Shown: piece by piece, positions 10,134-21,757 of the stretch
Layout of the letters: each line of letters begins with the position of its first letter
How positions within the stretch are numbered: position 1 is the first letter of the stretch
Origin: Lathyrus oleraceus
Lineage: Eukaryota; Streptophyta; Magnoliopsida; Fabales; Fabaceae
Length of the DNA: 64,000 nucleotides
NCBI RefSeq assembly: GCF_024323335.1
Contig: NC_066579.1
Location: 134,268,854-134,332,853 of the forward strand
Direction of reading: 5' to 3'
Translations under genes and position numbers: made by a program
The notes under the pieces: model-generated
Databases searched by the model: none
Seen by the model: only the letters and a program-made list of their open reading frames with translations
What the model was told of the DNA's origin: nothing

Positions 10134-11024
10134 TTGTCAAATCATAGAAAAGAAACAGCACACAACGACAAAACAGATTAGAGATCAAAACAGAAAAACC
10201 GGATACTGTCATGGTCGCTACAGCTTCGCTTAGCGAGGACCCAGCGAAGATTCTCTACGGGTTTGCTTAGCGAAGTGACAGCGAATGCTCGCCACAGATT
10301 TGCCTAGCAAAGATGCTAGCGAATGTTACGGGATTCGGAGTTCTTCACTGTTAACAATCCAATTTTAGAAATCCCAAAGTCTAATGATACCCATTCCAGA
10401 AACAAAGTAATTTAACATGCTAGGAATCGTTCTAAACATACATGCAAACCTAAAAAAAAACCCAATCTCCCAAATTCAACCCTAATGACTCATTCTTCAG
10501 AATTTACAACATTGAAAGCACAAAGGAATGGAGACAGAACAAACCTGATTGAAGAGGTTGATTGATTCTGAAATGCAACAGTTAGGGTTTGCACAAGGAT
10601 GATTCTCAAAGTCTTTGTGTGAGATGGAAGTGAAAAGTGTGAAAGTGAGAGTGAGTTCGTGACCCTATGTTCAGACTAAAACAAAATAAATGGGTTTTGG
10701 GCCCAAATGAGTGGCCCTCTGAAAAATAAAATAAAGTTCTCTCACGCAAAGTTCGCCTAGCGAAGAGCTAGCGAACGTCTCGCTACTGTCTTTGCCTAGC
10801 GAAGAGCTAGCGAACGACTCGCTACGGTCTTCGCCTAGCGAGCAACTAGCGAACATGACATGATCTTGTTTTTTTCAAAACAACACTGCACAGCACAATT
10901 CAGCAAGGTTCCACCAATTTGAATACCAATACTACACAACACAAAGCTGTAAATACTTACAATGTTGGGGTGCCTCCCAACAAGCGCTTGTTTAACGTCG
11001 GATAAGCTCGAAGGTTCGAGATGC
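10134..11024 (-). other. Athila-A spacer between integrase and downstream ORF
   Basis: Non-coding. It holds two clusters of the hairpin motif also found in the Athila-A LTR: about 10,227-10,325 (forms such as TTCGCTTAGCGAG) and 10,750-10,855 (TTCGCCTAGCGAAG and variants, alternating with GAGCTAGCGAAC). A leader or splice-acceptor function for the downstream ORF is possible but not visible. Confidence 0.65.
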
Positions 11025-12041
11025 TCACAGAGGAGCATCCAAGCAGATTGCATAGCTCTCGCGATCCACAAGACCGCCAAGATAAATCTTCAAACGTTGG
11101 CCGTTAACCGTCCAACTATCTTTCTTCTCCAAGTCCTCAATGACAACAGCTCCATACTCTTTGACTTCTTTGACACATAATGGCCCGGACCATTTAGATT
11201 TCAATTTTCTGGGGAATAGCCTCAACCTAGAATTGAACAAAAGGACCAACTGTCCGGGCACAAATTCCTTCTTCCTAAGCTTTTTTTCATGATACTCTTT
11301 TACCTTTTCTTTGTACAACCAACTCGAGTGATATGCGGCATTGCGCATTTCTTCCAACTCAAGCAATTGCACTTTTCTTTTTTCACCGGCCAAACCCTTA
11401 TCAAAGTTCAATAATTTCAGAGCCCACAAAGCTTTGTGCTCCAATTCGACCGACAAATGGCAAGTCTTACCAAATAGCAATTGAAAAGGAGTTAGCCCAA
11501 TTGGAGCTTTAAAAGCGGTACGGTATGCCCATAAAGCTTCATCCAACTTTTGCGACCACTCTTTTGTAGAATTCGACACGGTTTTTTCAAGAATTCTCTT
11601 AATCTCATGATTAGAGACTTCGGCTTGATCGTTTGCTTGTGGGTGATACGGAGTCTCCACTCTGTGTGATACACCGTAATGTTTCAAAGCGCTTTCTAAC
11701 GGTGCATTACAAAAGTGCGACCCTCCATCACTAATCAACACACGGGGGGTTCCAAAACGGGAAAAGATGTTTTTCTTCAAAATATTTATTATCGTTTTAG
11801 CATCCGCCCGAGGTGAGGCAATCGCCTCAACCCACTTAGAAACATAGTCAACCGCCACAAGCATATATTCATTACCATATGAGGGTGGGAATGGTCCAAC
11901 AAAGTCGATACCCCAACAATCGAATACTTCAACCTCTTGGATGTTTTGGAGAGGCATCTCGTCTCTCTTACCAATCCCACCACTTCTTTGGAAACTATCA
12001 CAACTTTGCGCATGGGCATTTGCGTCTTTGAAAATAGTAGG
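11025..12041 (-). pseudogene. pol (INT): Athila-A integrase
   Basis: This is the C-terminal part of the single gag-pol frame. The zinc-binding region has the paired His ([12 protein letters not shown], upstream of 12,044) and then CDSFQR near 11,985, where the family has C-x2-C, so the last Cys is Phe. The catalytic core keeps all three acidic residues: Asp in CWGIDF (about 11,910), Asp in LISDGGSHF (about 11,735) and Glu in QAEVSN (about 11,620). The C-terminal module with [14 protein letters not shown] and KWSGPL (GPY/F-like) ends at the stop at 11,025. A TAG at 12,042 separates it from RNase H; Trp is expected there (G to A). Without that stop and the lost Cys the domain would look complete. 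Confidence 0.9.
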
Positions 12042-13709
12042 CTAATAAAATCCTAACTGAAGGACTTTAGTGGCCGTTCTTGCCCCATTGTAGTGTCCTC
12101 TGTAAGGCGAGTTGTGACAATTCCAAAGAATGCTTTGCGCTTCATCGCCAGTAACACACCTCCTCAAAAGGTTATCACCATACAATTTAAACAAGTATGG
12201 GTCATCCCACACGTAGTACTTAGTATCCGAGAGAAATTTCCTTTTTTGGTTCGAAGTTAGGTCGGGAGGCACCAAACCACTAGCCTTATGGTTCGCAAAG
12301 TCCGCAAACCACGACCTAACTTGAACTTTGAAAAGTTTTTCATCAGGAAACTCTTCACGGATTTCCTTCTCGGAAGCGGTAACCTCCACATTAACTAAGC
12401 GAGATAAATGATCCGCCACCAAATTTTCCGATCCTTTCTTGTCTTTGATTTCAACATCAAATTCTTGCAACAAGAGGATCCAACGGATGAGCCTTTGCTT
12501 CGAGTCCGGTTTGGTGAGCAAATATTTAATCGCCGAGTGGTCGGTATACACTATGACCTTGGAACCAATAAGATAGGACCTAAACGTTTCAAGCGCATAC
12601 ACTATCGCAAGTAATTCTTTTTCAGTGGTGGCATAGTTAACTTGAGCCTCATTAAGAACTTTACTTGCGTAGTGTATCGCATGAAATTTTTTCTCTTTAC
12701 TTTGGCCTAATACCGCTCCGATTGCATAGTCGCTCGCATCACACATGAGCTCAAAATTTAAATTCCAATTTGGAGCGACTATAATTGGAGCGGTAACCAA
12801 TTTTTCCTTTAAAATTTCAAAAGCTTGTAAACACTCATCAGTTAAAAGAAATACCTGATCCTTAGCTAGCAAGTTACTCAAAGGCCTAGATACCTTTGAG
12901 AAGTCTTTGATAAAGCGCCGATAGAAACCGGCGTGCCCCAGAAAGCTTCGGACTCCCTTCAAATTCACCGGAGGAGGCAACTTTTCAATCACTTCAACTT
13001 TAGCACGATCAACTTCAAGCCCTATTGAAGAGACTTTATGGCCAAGCACTATCCCCTCGGTCACCATGAAGTGGCACTTCTCCCAATTAAGAACAAGATT
13101 TGTTTTCGCACATCTTCCAAGAACCGTTTCCAAGTTGTCCAAGCATAGACCAAAGGAACCACCAAATACGGAGAAGTCGTTCATAAAGACTTCCATTGTT
13201 TTCTCGATAATGTCGGTAAAAATAGCTTGCACACATCTTTGGAAAGTCGCCGGTGCATTGCACAACCCAAAGGGCATTTTACGGTATGCGAAAATTCCAA
13301 AAGGACATGTGAAAGCCGTCTTTTCATGATCGGCCGGGTCAACCGCAATTTGGTTATACCCGGAATAGCCATCTAAGAAACAATAGTATTGTTACCCAGA
13401 AAGTCTTTCTAGCATTTGATCCATGAACGAGAGTGGAAAGTGATCTTTTCGAGTTGCGGTATTCAACCGCCTATAATCAATGCACATACGCCACCCCGTT
13501 GCCATTTTTGTCGGGATCAACTCATCCTTTTCATTTCGAATCACAGTAATGCCACCTTTCTTCGGAACCACATGTACAGGACTAACCCATGGGCTATCCG
13601 AAATCGGGTAAATCATTCCCGCATCCAACAACTTAACAACCTCCTTTCTAACAACTTCCTTCATAGTAGGATTTAAGCGGCGTTGCGATTGAGCTACCAG
13701 CTTAAAGTC
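12042..13709 (-). pseudogene. pol (RT-RNH): Athila-A reverse transcriptase and RNase H
   Basis: RT fingers (WVSPVHVVPKKGG, RMCIDYRRLN, about 13,480-13,600), palm ([15 protein letters not shown]) and the catalytic box near 13,180, which reads FMND instead of FMDD. The first of the two metal-binding Asp residues is Asn (codon 13,179-13,181, GAC to AAC). Athila-B keeps FMDD at the same place. The RNase H follows with CDASD, TEKELLA and YTDHSA, so its acidic residues are present. In-frame stops are TAA at 13,392 (before QYYCF) and TAG at 12,042, with no frameshift. RT would be inactive from the FMND change alone. Confidence 0.92.
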
Positions 13710-16511
13710 CTATTCCATTAAGATCTTGTGCATGCAATAGGAAGGACTAATTCCTTTGAGATCGGAAAGAGTCCAACCCATGGATTCTTGATTCTTTTTC
13801 AAAACATTGATCAAACGGGCTTCTTCATTCTTTGACAAAAGATTGCTTATGATAATCGGCTTTGCTTCGGTCTCGTCGAGGAATGCATACTTCAAATTAG
13901 AAGGTAACATTTTCAATTCAATCGGCGATTTTTCTTCATTAACCTCCTTCTTCAATACTTCCTCCTCAACTTCCCACAGATGTAACTCTTTTAGACTATC
14001 AAGTTCCCTTAGGCATTCATCAAGAGCTTGCTCTTCTTCAATTGTGAAAACTTCAAAGGAGTCATCAAGAGCTAACTCCATAGGAGATATCTCATGAATA
14101 TGTTTAGAAACTTCAAAAGTTGCCTCTTCGATCACATCAATGCGAAAGCTATCACAACTATCCTTTGAATGCTTCATGGCTTCGAATAGATTAAAAGTAA
14201 CTTCTTCATTTTGGACCCTTACTTTCATCAAACCGTCGTCAACGTCAATCATCATGCGTGCGGTTTTCATGAACGGTCGGCCAAGAATAAGCGGAGCATC
14301 GTCATCCTCTTCCATATCAATCACAATGAAATCAACCGGGAAGAAGAATTTGTCAACTTTGACCAATACATGTTAGGCTAACCCATGAGGATGGGTAGTC
14401 GACTTATCGGCCAATTGCAAAGTCATCCGGATGGCCTTCATGTCAATGTTGCCAAGCCTCTTCACAATAGACAATGGTATTAGATTAATGCTTGACCCCA
14501 AATCAATTAGCCCTTTTCTGACATAAACATCACCAATTGTAACCGGCAAAGTAACTCGTCCCGGGTCAACCTCTTTTCTCGAAAGCGTCCATTGAATGAT
14601 TGCACTACAACTAGCATCTAGGACAATTGTCTCCAGTTCCGTGTACCTCCGCTTTTTAGTAAGTATGTCTTTCATGAATTTCGCATATTTAGGCATTTGC
14701 TCCAATGCTTCGGCAAACGGAATGTTCACTTGAAGTTGTTTGAATATATCCATGAACCGGGCGTAATGCCATTCATTCTCCCTCTTAGATGGAGCATATG
14801 GATATGGAAGGTTTTGGATTGGAGTAGCGCCCACTACCTCCTTTCCTTTAGAAACTCTAGAATTCCTCTCTCTTTTCTTTTTTAATCCCTCCACCTTCAC
14901 TTCATCACTCTTATTTTTTTCAACTTCCACACTTTCTTTATTTTCTACTTCACCATTTTTTTCATTCTTTTCAACTTCTTCCTCACTCCACTCCCCAACT
15001 TCAACATCAATGTTATCCTCTATTTTTTTCTCCTCATCTTTTTTCTCATCCTCTCTTTTTTCACTCTCACTAATCAACTCCCTTCCACTTCTCGTCGTTA
15101 TCGCTTTACAATGCTCTTTTGGATTCGTTTGCGTGTTCGCCGAAAAAGGTGGTCCGGGTTGTTGTTCCGCTAGTTGTTTAGCAAGTTGACCGACTTGAGT
15201 TTCGAGATTTTTGATTGGCGCATCGTTGCTCTTTTGATTAGCCATTGACAATTGCATAAATTGTGTCAATGTCTCTTCTAACTTTGAAGTCACGACCGGC
15301 GGTTGTTGAGGTTGGTAAGGATTTTGACGGCTAGAAGTACCACCCCCATAACCTTGGTTATGGTGATAGTTAGCCCTTGGTTGGAACCCTTGATTCCCTT
15401 GAAAGTGTTGTTGTTGATTTTGAGGATGTTGTTGATACGGTTGTTGTTGTTGTTGCCTCGATTGGTAGTCTCGTTGGTTCGCCATGTAATTCACCTCTTC
15501 GAACCCGGGAGGTGGACAAAACCCGGTGTCATGATCACCCTTGCAAAGCTCACAACAAGCTATTTGTTTAGCTTTTGAAGGCTCTTTCAACTCTTTTATT
15601 TGTTGAGTTAAGACTTCAACTTGTTGTGAAATGAGTTTATTTTGGGCAAGAATAGCATCGTTTGTCCCAAGTTCAAGCACTTCCGGTTTCTTCAAAGTGT
15701 TGCCTCTACTTTGACTTTGGAGGTCATTTAGAGCCATAAGATTAACGATATCAGTTGCTTCGGCGACGCTTTTAGACAGCAAAGAACCACCCGAGGTAGC
15801 ATCCAATAAAGTCTTGCAATTAGGTTGAAGGCCATTCTTGAAAATGTGGATTTGCGTCAATTCGTCAAAACCATGCCCTTTGCACTTTCGAAGCATGGAT
15901 TTAAATCTTTCCCATGCCTCATTCAATGATTCGTTGGCTCCTTGCGAAAACACGGAGATAGCCGTTTTGGATTCCATGAATCGGTTGTGGGAGAAAAATC
16001 TTTCAATGAACTTCTCTTCCAACACGTTCCAATCCGTCATGACTGCAGGTGTTTGATCCAAGTACCAATCTTTGGATTTGCCGAGCAAAGCATGAGGAAA
16101 TAGTCTTTTGAACAACGGTAGCTCTTGAGCTTGATCAACTCCGGCTGCCAATGCTATCTCGTAAAATTTGGTGAGGAAAACAAAGGGGTCTTCATGGTCC
16201 ATTCCGGTGAATGGACTTCCGTATAGCAAGTTAAGAGTTCCCGTCTTCATCTCGGCTTGCCTTCCCGTGTGGTTGGCAAACTGAGCTGTATTCCTCGGAC
16301 TGTTGAAACATGGTGTGGAAACGGGCGGTGGTGGTGGTGGATCCATGATAGGTGTGAAAGGTGGTGGGTGTGTTGTAGAAGAACCTTCTCCTTGTTCTTG
16401 TTGTTGTCTAGGTTATTGCCTCCTTCGTCTCGTTCTGCTATTCGGTCTCCTTGCGGTTCTTTCGATCTCCGGATCAAAAAGAAGTTGGTCCTCGGGAACC
16501 TGCCCTCGCAT
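13710..16511 (-). pseudogene. gag-pro: Athila-A gag and protease
   Basis: I place the start at the ATG at 16,511-16,509 (MRGQVPEDQLLFDPEIERT), the conserved Athila gag start. The more obvious Met at 16,346 is internal. Capsid-like region about 15,750-16,260 (PFVFLTKFYEIA, WNVLEEKFIERFF, AWERFKSMLRKC); CCHC-type knuckle CELCKGDHDTGFC near 15,530-15,560; Gln-rich tract near 15,380-15,470; acidic/lysine-rich linker near 14,870-15,080. The protease has GLIDLGSSINLIPLS near 14,500 (D-L-G as in Athila, not D-T/S-G) and APLILGRPF near 14,290. Nonsense codons are TAA at 16,413 (after RRRQ), TAA at 14,373 and TAG at 13,710. All are in one frame. Confidence 0.9.
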
Positions 16512-16638
16512 AAAATGAAAGTTGCACACTAAACCAAACAAATTAACAAGCACAAGTCAAAAATTCTGAAGTTAAAAATTCAGCAACTATTGCGATGCTC
16601 GCAATATCAATTCACAATCCCCGACAACCGCGCCATTT
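16512..16638 (-). other. Athila-A primer-binding site and leader
   Basis: The minus strand reads TGGCGCGGTTGTCGGGGA (16,635-16,618), three bases inside the 5' LTR. This matches the Athila tRNA-Asp primer site except for a few substitutions. The leader to the gag ATG is short (about 106 nt) and contains no other feature. Confidence 0.88.
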
Positions 16639-18190
16639 TGTTGGAACAAAGATAGAGTATCGGGATTTGTTATCGTCTCCACAGGGATTATGTGATATTG
16701 CCGCCGTTCGACAGTTGTTAAGTTCTTAACTTATAGTAACAAGGGGGTTTTAGTTTTCGGTTACGGTAGCTTGCATAAAAAGTAAAAAATTGCGGTAAAA
16801 GTTTTGGTTTTACGATTTGAGAAAGATTGTCAAAGTTAGGGTTCGACGATCACTTTGCATGCATATGTTCGATCAAACAAAACTCATAAACTCCATTAGA
16901 TGATAAACACATTCACAAAATCCTCTCAATGTATTTATTTCTAACACACATTGTGGGTTTTTCCCGTTTGATCCATTGTCGATTTCTCACACAATCTATC
17001 AAAATGACAACTTTTAGGTTTAACTTTTTAGTGAACAAACTCATTCAAAACTATTTCTAGCTAAAGAACAAGGATGGATGAAAACCTAGGTCAAGAGTTA
17101 GAAAACACCTTTCAATAATAAACCAACACAAAGAGTTATCAATAAAACAAGGTTTTCACCATACATTCATCATCAAAGAGTTTACAAATGAAGATCAACC
17201 CATATACATACAAAGCTTATGATCATCTACATCTAACCTTGGCAAAATGAAAGACTTAGCTACTCATTTTCATGGTAGCTTGAACAACAAGTTTCGGAAG
17301 AAGGTTGATCAACATCCGAGTCGAAGAATCGAGATTGGATGGGAATCCACCTTCTTTTTGTAAAATATTGTCAAGAGAAGAAGAAGAATGAGAAATGGGG
17401 TTTTTACGGAACAAAAATCACCTCCTAGCAAAAAAACAAGTAAAAAGATGATAAAAAGAAGATCTGTTCCAAAAAGTAGCCCATACTACTTATAGAAATG
17501 GTTGCTGAGCTGTCATGCTCGCTAGGCGAGCATAATGGTTCGCCTAGCGAGCCCCAGAATAAGTCACCAGAAGAGCCTGCATCCAGAAGAATCATCCCAG
17601 ACAAGTTTGCATCTGTTCGCTAGGCGAACAATCCTTCGCTAGGCGAAGGCCTTGCTTCTCTCATTCGCTCCAGCGAGTCTTGATGTTTTTGCTACTGGAA
17701 GTGTTCGCTACTTGCTCGCTGGATGCTCGCCTAGAGAATTCTTCGTTACTCCCTCGCCACAACGAGTTTTGATGGTTTTGCTACTGGAAGTGTTCGCTAC
17801 TTGCTCACTGGATGCTCGCCTAGCGAATACTTCGTTACTTCCCTCGCCACAGCGAGTTTTGATCTTTTTGGTTCTGTCCAAGTCTGGGAGTGTTCGCTGG
17901 CATTTCGCTGCGTGCTCGCCTAGCGAATGATTCGCTACCTCACTCGCCTAGCGAGCTTGCTTATGTTTGCTTTCTTTCTTGGTTCCTTTGCCATCTTTCT
18001 TGTGTCTTAGTTTTCTACTCTTTCATGCCTAATTCCTGCACAATAACACACAAATTAAAGGTACGAAGATCATTTCACATAGTATTGCAAATCAAAAAAA
18101 GCAAGGGCGGTTTCGAACACTTTTTCGACAAAAAGGAGTGAAAGATGCCCATATTTGATAGCTCAAATAAGCAAACTTGGGCATCTAACA
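16639..18190 (-). repeat. Athila-A 5' LTR
   Basis: It has the same length as the 3' LTR, about 3% different, and carries the same TCGC-NNN-GCGA hairpin cluster (17,515-17,960). On the minus strand it starts at 18,190 with TGTTAGATGCCC. Confidence 0.95.
17487..17494 (-). promoter_or_regulatory. Putative TATA box of Athila-A 5' LTR
   Basis: TATAAGTA on the minus strand, about 700 bp into the LTR and preserved in the 3' LTR (7,320-7,313). Inferred from motif and position only. Confidence 0.4.
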
Positions 18191-18195
18191 TTGGC
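18191..18195. repeat. Right target-site duplication of Athila-A (TTGGC)
   Basis: It matches 6,460-6,464 exactly; after it the Athila-B LTR resumes. Confidence 0.92.
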
Positions 18196-19138
18196 CAATT
18201 CTCCATGTTTGCTGATTTATATTGTTTTGATCCTTGTGTATGTCCGGAGGGCAGTCTGGGTATTTCACGATGTTTTTAGTTGATTGGAAACTATTTAGTC
18301 TGCATTTTGGTGAAGAGAGAGGACACTTTTTGATCGTACAAGAAAAAGACAGAAAGGAGAAGCGAGCTTTCAAGGTGTTCAGAGAAGAAGAGATCTTCAC
18401 GATCGGAAGAGATTGAAGATCAACCTTCATCAACAACAAATTGTAATGTCTCTGTTTTGTAATTTATTGTCTTTGAATATTATGAGAAGCTAAACCCCCA
18501 ATGCTAGGGGGGTGTCCCTGAATTGCTATTGTATGAACACTTTTTCTATGTTTTTATGATCATTAATGTTTTCTTAATTCAAATTATTATACAACGTTCT
18601 TAATGCTTTATTTTATCAGACAAATGAAATTTTGATCTCTGGTTTAAGGTTTAGGTCGGACAAACCACCTTATCCCTTGTTGTGTAATAATACTTAGATT
18701 TAATCACTTAGGAATAAGGATCAAACCGTAGTAGCCGTTAGTTCTTGACCAATTGCATATTTCGTAAGGAATTAGAATTGAAATTGACTGTTAATGGTTT
18801 ACGGCTAAGGAATTAGAGAAAACAATTCTTGAGAATCGGTTTTGAATAATTACAACGCAGATGTTATATAATATGGAAGTAGTGTAGTACAAAGCAATTC
18901 ACACATCTTGCCTTAACATGCTTTCTCATATCGTTTAACAACTTTTTATACGCTTTATATAATTTACTCTCGTTCTTATCATTTTGAAAACAATCATCAA
19001 ACCCCCTATGATCTTTTGTTCAATGGAATTGTTGTAAAGATTTGTACTTATTACGCAGTCCTCGAGATCGATACTCGGGATAACTCCCATTTTATTACTA
19101 TATTGGTGCAAATAGTACACTTGCTATTTTACCGATCA
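18196..19138 (+). repeat. Athila-B 5' LTR, right segment
   Basis: This is the remaining 943 bp of the LTR, ending ACCGATCA. AT-rich, with no gene. The small ORFs here, such as the one at 18,234-18,416, are not supported. Confidence 0.85.
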
Positions 19139-19279
19139 AGTTTTTGGCGTCGTTGCCGGGGATTGCCAAAGTATAAGTTGAATAATAATTCAATTGAAAT
19201 TTTGTTGCTCTGCGACCAAAAATTTATTTCTCTTACTATTATTTATTTTTATAAATTATAATAATTGTCTAATCTGTGT
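19139..19279 (+). other. Athila-B primer-binding site and leader
   Basis: TGGCGTCGTTGCCGGGGA at 19,145-19,162, 6 nt after the LTR end, is close to the tRNA-Asp primer site usual in Athila. The AT-rich leader leads to gag. Confidence 0.9.
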
Positions 19280-21174
19280 ATGCGAGGTAAGGCCTCAGCT
19301 AAATTTCTTTTTGACGCAGAACCAGAAAGACTATTGCGTGCAAGACGAAGAAAAGCTAGGTTGGAACTTTCAGAAGCAACCCCCATTGTTTATGAGTCTG
19401 AAAAAGAAGAAGCCGTTTCAGTTCATTCGAAAGACTCTGAAACCGTTTCTAAACCAATGGCTGAAGCTCCATCTCCCGTGGAAAGACTTCTGGATGACTA
19501 TGGAGGTGCAAATGCTCCTACTGGAAGGTTAACAATTGTGAACGAGCCGGTAAATATTGATCATTTTCAGCTACACCCTTCAACGATTCGTCAACTCGAA
19601 AGGAGACTGTTCTCCGGAAAAATCAATGAAGATTCCAACAAGCATTTACAAAGATTTTTGACCATGACGACATCGTTGAAAATTGAGGGACACTCAGAGG
19701 AAGCTAAGAAGTTGGTGATGTTTCCGTTTACACTATCGGAAGATGCCGAAGAGTGGTTTTACTCTTTACCCGCGGGAAGCATTACATCTTGGCAACAAAT
19801 GGAGACAACATTTTTGAATGAGTACTTCCCTGCTTCTGTGTATATCCGTAAGAGATATGATATTGTTAATTTCAAACTGAAGGAAGGAGAGTCACTCGGA
19901 GACGCTTACAAGAGGTTCAAGCGATTATTAGTTGCATGTCCTACTCATAACATGGATGCAACTGAACAAATGCAAAATATTGTGAATGGCCTTAGAATGA
20001 AGACTAAGCAACTCATAGACACAGCTGTCGGTGGCTCAACAAATTTTACAACAGCCACTAGTATACAAAAAATCATTGAAGCCATTGCAGCAAATGAGCA
20101 TCTGGAGCTCTATGACCGCATGTAAGGCAACCTGAAGGTATCATTGATCTCAAGCTAGAAAATCAGGTTGTGAAGATGGAAGATCAAATAACAGCTGAAG
20201 TAGAGAGAAGAATTAAGAAAATGGCTCTTGACACTCAAACGATGGCACAAGTTCAACTGGTTCAACCTATTCAAGCAATTAGTTGTGAAATTTCTGGGGG
20301 ACCGCACTTCACCATGCATTGTGTGGCAACTGCACAATAGGTAGAAGAGATTAATTTTCTGAAGCAGAATAACCCTTACTCCAATACTTATAATCCTGGA
20401 TGGAAAAATCATTCAAATTTTTCCTGGAAGGACCATCAAGGAAATGCTCAGAAGCAAGCGCCCAAACAATATTAAAGCCAACCGCAACAACAATATCGAC
20501 CACAACAACAATAACCTTACCAGCAGCAGTTTCACCAATCCCAACAACAATTTCAACAACAGGTTCCAAGAAAAGTAGATTGGGAAATTGCCATTGAGAA
20601 AATGGCGGCTCAAAGTTCACAATTTCAAGAGGAGACTAGAAGTAATCTGAGGAACGTTGGTGCTTCAATAAAGAATGTGGAAGTGCAAATGAGTCAGATT
20701 GCTCAACAACTCGCGGGTTCTCAAACACCGGGTGCATTACCGAGTGCTACAGTTACAAATCCACGAGAGCATAATAATGTGAGTGCTGCAACCACAAGAA
20801 GTGGTAAGTCGAAAGAAGTCCCTGAGAAAGATGATGACCAAGAAGACCAATTACTTGAAGTTGAGTGGGAAATAAAAGAAAATAAGGTTGTGAGTGAAGA
20901 GGTGGTAGTGCCTAAACTGATGGTTAAAGAAAAAGTTAGTGAATTAAAGCCGGTTGTCAAACTCCCTTTCCCCACAAGAAATAAGAAGAAAGAGCAACAT
21001 GAGAAGAACTTCGAGAAATTCTTGGAGAAGTTCAAAAAGCTTGAGATTAACATTCCGTTCTTGGAGGCACTTGAACAAATGCCTTCTTATGCCAAATTTA
21101 TGAAGGATATTATTTGAAAAAAGAGGAGCACCGACACTGACCCTATTGTACTAACTGAAACTTATAGTGCCATT
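19280..21174 (+). pseudogene. gag: Athila-B gag
   Basis: I start it at the ATG of MRGKASAKFLFDAEPERLL (19,280), matching the Athila-A start. Capsid region 19,560-20,110 (WFYSLPAGSITSWQQM, AYKRFKRLL, NGLRMKTKQLIDTA). The frame shifts at about 20,120. The new frame carries the zinc-knuckle relic CEISGGPHFTMHC (about 20,285), where the second Cys is Ser, then a Gln-rich tract with TAG near 20,338 and two TAA codons near 20,471 and 20,511, all at positions where Gln is expected. The C-terminal linker contains AATTRSG and ends with LEALEQMPSYAKFMKDII before a TGA at 21,115. Broken. Confidence 0.88.
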
Positions 21175-21757
21175 TTGCAGGGTATGAAGATTCCGGTGAA
21201 GAAGAAAGATCGAGGCTCGGTAACTATCCCTTGCACCATTGGGGATAGATCTTTCAAAAAGGCCCTCATAGACTTAGGGGCTAGTGTGAGTCTCATGCCG
21301 TTATCCATTTACAAGAGGTTAGGGATTGGAAAAGTGCAAGATACCAGAATGACACTTCAATTTGCTGACCACTCTGTGAAGAGACCGTATGGAGTGGTGG
21401 AAGATGTTCTTGTGAAGATTGATAAGTTTGTATTTCCGGTGGACTTTGTCATCTTAGAAATGCCGGAAGATGAAGAGATACCACCCATTCTCAGTAGACC
21501 ATTTTTGGAGACCGAAAGATGTTTGATAGATATAGAAGAGGGCACCATGACTCTAAAAGTTTACGATGTAGAGTTGAAAATTGATGTGCGTAACACCATG
21601 AGATACAAAGATGATGTGGCCACCAGTCAACACATAGAGGTGATTGATCAAATGGTTATGTAAGAAAATCCTTTAGGTGAACCACAATTTCCCTTGGAGA
21701 GAGTTCTAAGTCTATCAATTTCTGAAGACACTCAAAGCTGATGAAAAGGAGAGGGAA
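21175..21757 (+). pseudogene. pro: Athila-B protease
   Basis: Aspartic protease with the Athila form of the active site, ALIDLGASVSLMPLS (Asp codon 21,271), and the flap/second motif region PPILSRPFLETERCLIDIEEG near 21,480. A TAA at 21,661 follows DQMVM, and the frame changes by 21,758. In Athila the domain processes the gag-pol polyprotein. It is colinear with Athila-A at 14,560-14,100. Confidence 0.87.

Larger units (their letters stand above)
6465..18190 (-). mobile_element. Athila-A: complete Athila-family retrotransposon, 11.7 kb
   Basis: Both LTRs are 1,552 bp, with a TTGGC target duplication. Read on the minus strand: 5' LTR (18,190-16,639), primer site, gag-protease, RT, RNase H, integrase, a long spacer, a downstream 'env-position' ORF, polypurine tract and 3' LTR (8,016-6,465). 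The gag-pol frame is continuous apart from five nonsense codons. The LTRs differ at about 45-50 positions by manual count (about 3%), indicating a fairly recent insertion. It sits inside the 5' LTR of Athila-B. Confidence 0.95.
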
